Assembly (NCBI GenBank): GCA_016929095.1
Contig: JAFGJM010000061.1
Coordinates: 1 to 34,721, forward strand
Reading direction: 5' to 3'
Source of the DNA: Anaerolineales bacterium
Lineage (GTDB): Bacteria > Chloroflexota > Anaerolineae > Anaerolineales > UBA4823
Length of the DNA stretch: 34,721 nucleotides
This document shows, one piece after another, positions 31,697 to 34,721 of this stretch. Position 1 is the stretch's first letter, and each line of letters begins with the position of its first letter. Under the pieces are notes generated by a model. That model ran no database searches. It was not told the DNA's origin and saw only the letters and a program-made list of their open reading frames with translations. The translations under genes and the position numbers were made by a program.

Positions 31697-33226
31697 TTAC
31701 TGCGCTACATGCCACACATGCACCACCGGTTTAGCCACGTCGGCGTACAACTCCAGAACATACAAAAACCCGTTCGCCCGGTCATAAGCGCTGGCGCCGA
31801 TGCGGTAGCGGCGCTGGTCGCCCCAGCCTAGATTAACCTCATCCCACTCCGGCGGATCAAGGTAAAGATGCTCGTCGATATCCATGACGGCATAAGGCTG
31901 CGGCTCCCATGATTCGAGTTCGCCGGCAGCCACACGCGCCAAGTCGGCGGGATCGTAGAAGATAAATTGGGCTTCGAAACGAGTGCTCCACCAGCCCCGG
32001 TATGTGACGCACGTACCGGCTTCTTCATCACAGCATCCGGAGAAATCCTCGGAGGGACAAATCGAGCCATCCGCCATGCGGCAGGTAGGGAAGTCGGTGA
32101 TATGGGCATCCACACAGACCTGTTCTGCGCCGGCGGGGTTGATGTATCCGTACCAGTATTTCGTGCCATTACTCTTGGTACCGGCGAACAATACGGTCGA
32201 TTTCCCCGATGGCGTGGTAATAAATGCCCCGCCTTCCCACTCGTCGGGATGCTGGTAATCTTTCAAGGCGCGCACGATGTCCTCGGTGTTGGAGGATTTT
32301 TCATAGAGCAGCAGGGGCGTTTCTACCAGACGCTGCCCCGAGGGAGGCGCTTCTCCGCCCATTCGCCAGGGAGTATAGGCAAACAGGGTTGGTCCCATCC
32401 CCCCTTGCCCGCCATCGCGCATCCGGCCTGTGCCCAGGTAACGGTAATTTGCATACATTTCCGCCCAGTCCGTGGGAATTTCAAACATGTAGTTATTGGT
32501 GCTGTATAAATCCTGATTGCCGATGTACCATACGCCTGTAAAATTGGGTTCAGCCAGGTTAGCGCTAAACCAAGCATGCGAAGGCTCATCCTGCGGCTGG
32601 ATGTTCTGCCCCCAGCCGATATGGATCAGCGGACCGGTGTCAGGATGGTTAAGGTATTGCATGCCCACCTTGGGGATCTCCTCCAGATTGGTAAAGTGAC
32701 CTGCGGTGACATCCTGGAAATCCTGAATAAAGGTGGCTTCGGGTAAATCGGCGGGGGTATCCGCAATCATGGGCACCGGGATACTGACCTCAGCCACCTG
32801 ATTGCCGTCGGGTAAATCGCCATAAGGCATGCGGTCGTGCCCCATCACAAACAGCGAACCTGGATGAGCATCGCTATTCCCCGGGTCGCCATCGGGGTTG
32901 AAAGTCATGGCGTTGCCGCCGTAAGCAAAGGTCTGCGGGGGTGTATCGCCGCCGGGCAGGCGGAAAGCGCCAAGGTAAGTGATGTCAGACGGCTGAATGG
33001 TTTCATCCCCCGTTAAAATCAGCGGGATGGAAACCTCCTCGGTGGCTTCGATTTGCGAGGCGGGGGGATTGGAAATCTCTTCCGTGATTTCGCTTTGCGA
33101 GGCAGTTTGATCTGATAATTCCCCGACTGATTTGGATAATTGAGTAAACAGACTGCAATTGAGAGTCAGTATGAGCATTACACATAAGAACAAAATAAGC
33201 TTTGGTTGAAGGATTCGGTTTTTCAT
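31697..33226 (-). CDS. Lipoprotein of unknown function with a Cys-rich loop
   Basis: I do not recognise this 509-residue protein. It opens with a lipoprotein signal (LILFLCVMLILTLNC, Cys24), then a spacer with an imperfect internal repeat (SQSEITEEISNPPA and SQIEATEEVSIPLI). From residue 76 the body begins DITYLGAFRLPGG and has aromatic, Gly-rich strands (YGGNAMTFNPDGDPGN, GGAFITTPSGKSTVLFAG, YRIGASAYDRANGFLYVLE) that suggest a beta-propeller. A loop around 395-430 holds six Cys within about 35 residues (CVDAH, TCRM, ICPS, GCCDE, TCV), probably disulfides. GGAGG precedes the ATG by seven bases. It is likely on the outer membrane face. It lacks the LP tail of the other secreted proteins here. 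Confidence 0.75.
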   Translation of the reverse strand: MKNRILQPKLILFLCVMLILTLNCSLFTQLSKSVGELSDQTASQSEITEEISNPPASQIEATEEVSIPLILTGDETIQPSDITYLGAFRLPGGDTPPQTFAYGGNAMTFNPDGDPGNSDAHPGSLFVMGHDRMPYGDLPDGNQVAEVSIPVPMIADTPADLPEATFIQDFQDVTAGHFTNLEEIPKVGMQYLNHPDTGPLIHIGWGQNIQPQDEPSHAWFSANLAEPNFTGVWYIGNQDLYSTNNYMFEIPTDWAEMYANYRYLGTGRMRDGGQGGMGPTLFAYTPWRMGGEAPPSGQRLVETPLLLYEKSSNTEDIVRALKDYQHPDEWEGGAFITTPSGKSTVLFAGTKSNGTKYWYGYINPAGAEQVCVDAHITDFPTCRMADGSICPSEDFSGCCDEEAGTCVTYRGWWSTRFEAQFIFYDPADLARVAAGELESWEPQPYAVMDIDEHLYLDPPEWDEVNLGWGDQRRYRIGASAYDRANGFLYVLELYADVAKPVVHVWHVAQ

Positions 33227-33278
33227 GATACTACCTCCATAAATAATCCGTAGCCAAAGGTTTGAGAGTGTTATGAAT

Positions 33279-34265
33279 TTAGCTACTTATCAAAGATGCG
33301 CTTGGTTTCGCAATTGCATCGATACGCTGAATGTCCTCGGTTGTAACGACGACATTCAGCGCCCCCAGATTGTCATCCAGTTGTTCCCGGGTGCGCGGCC
33401 CGAGGATCACGCTGGTGATGCCCGGCTGAGCCATCGTCCAGGCGAGGACAAGCTGGCTGAGTGTACACCCTTTCTCTCCAGAAATTTCGTTTAGCAGATC
33501 CAGTAAATCGTAAACCTTATCATTCAGATCATTCCAGAAACCTGCCCACTTATCAAAAGTAAGGCGTGAGCCATCCGGGTAGGGTTGGTTACGCCGATAC
33601 TTACCGGATAGAATTCCGCCTCCCAGCGTTGAATATGGCAAAATCCCAATGCCGTATTTCAAAGCCAGGGGGACAATCTCCCGTTCGATCGTTCGATAAG
33701 TCATGTTATAAAAGGGTTGTTCCGTTACAAAGCGATTCAAGTTCAACCTTTCCGATGTACAGAGGGCTTCCATGATTTGCCAGGCGGGAAATTCGCTGGT
33801 ACCAATGTAGCGCACTTTACCGGCTTGGATAAGGTCATCCAAGGTCCGCAAAGACTCATCAATAGGAACCTCCGGCGAAGGGCGGTGCAATTGGTATAGA
33901 TCGATGTAATCGGTATTTAACCGCCTCAAAGAAGCTTCACATGCAGCGATGATATGTCGACGGCTCAAACCATTGCTATTGGGATCGGAATCATCCATCG
34001 AGAAAAAGACTTTGGTTGTCAATACAATCCGATGGCGTTTACCGTTCTGTGACAGGGCTTTGCCGATGATTTCCTCAGAGCGCCCTGCGCCTTCGTCAGC
34101 ATTGCCATATATATTCGCTGTGTCTATGAAGTTCACACCGTGTTCAATGGCATAGTCAACCATACGAATCGCTTCATCTTCTAAAGTACGCGAACCAAAG
34201 TTCATCGTGCCCAGGCAAAGTGGGCTCACTTTTACACCCGTGCGTCCAAGGTTTCGATACTCCAT
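33279..34265 (-). CDS. Aldo/keto reductase
   Basis: A 328-residue NADPH-dependent aldo/keto reductase of the YghZ/AKR11-like type. The N-terminus MEYRNLGRTGVKVSPLCLGTMNFG is typical. The catalytic tetrad is visible as Asp and Tyr in DTANIYGNADEGAGRSEEIIG, Lys in LTTKVFF and His in DLYQLHRPSP. The cofactor end shows ITSVILGPRTREQLDDNLGAL. The second of two adjacent ATGs is chosen (AAGGA seven bases upstream). The substrate is unknown; this group reduces small aldehydes and ketones in stress or catabolism. The GlsB-like gene ends 34 bases... upstream of its own start is a separate ribosome site, so cotranscription with 34303-34554 is possible. Confidence 0.92.
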   Translation of the reverse strand: MEYRNLGRTGVKVSPLCLGTMNFGSRTLEDEAIRMVDYAIEHGVNFIDTANIYGNADEGAGRSEEIIGKALSQNGKRHRIVLTTKVFFSMDDSDPNSNGLSRRHIIAACEASLRRLNTDYIDLYQLHRPSPEVPIDESLRTLDDLIQAGKVRYIGTSEFPAWQIMEALCTSERLNLNRFVTEQPFYNMTYRTIEREIVPLALKYGIGILPYSTLGGGILSGKYRRNQPYPDGSRLTFDKWAGFWNDLNDKVYDLLDLLNEISGEKGCTLSQLVLAWTMAQPGITSVILGPRTREQLDDNLGALNVVVTTEDIQRIDAIAKPSASLISS

Positions 34266-34302
34266 CATGTGTTCCTTTACGTAATAGCGGAAAACAAGTA
34301 CT

Positions 34303-34554
34303 TCAGGCTTTTTTAATGACTCGAATCAGATACAGCAACACGATAGCGCCTACCACCGCGGTCACCAATGAGCCAAAGAAGCCGCCCAACGAGATACCCA
34401 ATAGATCGAACAGCCAGCCGCCCAACAATGCGCCAATCACACCAACAATTAAATCCCCCATTAAACCAAACCCCCGGCCTTTCATGATCCGCCCGGCAAG
34501 CCAGCCTGCCAGAAGACCGATAACCAAAAATACAATCAAACTCTGAAAATCCAT
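34303..34554 (-). CDS. GlsB/YeaQ/YmgE-family membrane protein
   Basis: An 83-residue small membrane protein of the transglycosylase-associated (GlsB/YeaQ/YmgE) family, often linked with general stress. It has three hydrophobic helices rich in Gly: IVFLVIGLLAGWLAGRIMKG, MGDLIVGVIGALLGGWLF, and GSLVTAVVGAIVLLYLIRVIKK. The family mark is GWLAGxIxxGxGFGxxGDxxVGxxGAxxGG. AAGGAGG stands seven bases before the ATG. Upstream is a clean 24-base palindrome (34582-34605) that may be its operator. The aldo/keto reductase starts 38 bases after its stop on the same strand. Biochemical activity of the family is unknown. Confidence 0.92.
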   Translation of the reverse strand: MDFQSLIVFLVIGLLAGWLAGRIMKGRGFGLMGDLIVGVIGALLGGWLFDLLGISLGGFFGSLVTAVVGAIVLLYLIRVIKKA

Positions 34555-34581
34555 GTTATTACCTCCTTATTTTGATTATTA

Positions 34582-34605
34582 ATAATCATATCGTATCATG
34601 ATTAT
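34582..34605. promoter_or_regulatory. 24-bp palindrome, candidate operator
   Basis: ATAATCAT (34582-34589), eight bases ATCGTATC, then ATGATTAT (34598-34605): exact inverted arms one helical turn and a half apart, about 28 bases upstream of the GlsB-like start. A second small palindrome, ACGGTC-GT-GACCGT, is at 34620-34633. No gene is seen from 34606 to the window end. Confidence 0.45.
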
Positions 34606-34721
34606 CGATAAAATTTACAACGGTCGTGACCGTCAGTTGGTGTAACATATTTTCTGTAAATTTCTGAACCTTAACAGAATGGTGAGTCAGAAGTATCCTT
34701 AAGGTACCACAACCTAAAAAG

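Noticed and set aside
1..34721. tRNA or rRNA genes
   Set aside because: No cloverleaf with the TTCGA-type T-loop and no rRNA text was found in the gaps by eye; a covariance-model scan would settle it.

Overview
The window looks like chromosome from a bacterium of the Chloroflexota, probably class Anaerolineae. This is inferred from gene style, not from a marker gene. Pointers are WD40/TolB-like propeller proteins, secreted proteins ending in a short '[FY]LP' tail, a long-linker LexA with a Gram-positive-type GAAC-N4-GTTC operator, a cysteine desulfurase-SelD fusion, many small single-gene units, and palindromic repeats scattered between genes. There is no rRNA, no recognisable tRNA, no CRISPR array, no complete transposon and no phage module. 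Most of the window has mid-range GC; 12.4-15.4 kb is strikingly AT-rich.

Layout. 0.1-5.7 kb, minus strand: a DinB/ClbS-like protein, two adjacent secreted beta-propeller proteins, and a translationally coupled pair (histidine phosphatase, then a TrmA/RlmD-type rRNA or tRNA m5U methyltransferase). 5.9-9.2 kb: two small acidic conserved-looking proteins, TrmO, a cupin and a Gfo/Idh/MocA oxidoreductase. 9.6-12.0 kb: a B12-binding radical SAM protein (DUF4070 type) facing lexA. The lexA promoter is unusually readable, with its SOS box between -35 and -10. 12.4-15.4 kb: an AT-rich restriction-modification operon, surely acquired. It has a Dam-like D12 adenine methylase, an unrecognised 177-aa protein, a single-domain MutH/Sau3AI-type nuclease and a second DNA methylase. 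15.5-16.4 kb is scarred DNA: diverged repeats, an SRPBCC gene and the last codons of a lost VOC (glyoxalase-fold) gene. 16.4-18.1 kb: a membrane glycosyltransferase.

18.2-23.7 kb is a complete branched-chain amino-acid (or related) ABC importer operon, livJHMGF. It is preceded by a promoter, a foldable leader, a possible leader peptide and a strong intrinsic terminator, so its expression may be attenuated. 23.7-27.1 kb: alanine racemase, an orphan extracellular solute-binding protein and a second DinB-like protein. 27.1-27.9 kb is a repeat-rich gap. 27.9-34.6 kb, minus strand: an ICMT/PEMT-like membrane methyltransferase, the NifS-SelD fusion, a 27-residue Lys/Asp peptide gene with a perfect ribosome binding site and its own terminator, a GNAT acetyltransferase with a TTG start, a cysteine-containing lipoprotein of unknown function, an aldo/keto reductase and a GlsB/YeaQ-type membrane protein.

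The best candidates for something undescribed are the hybrid restriction-modification operon with its unknown member and an Asp-to-Asn change at the expected nuclease site, the LexA with an Ala-Ser bond where Ala-Gly is usual, the liv leader, and the Lys/Asp micro-gene.
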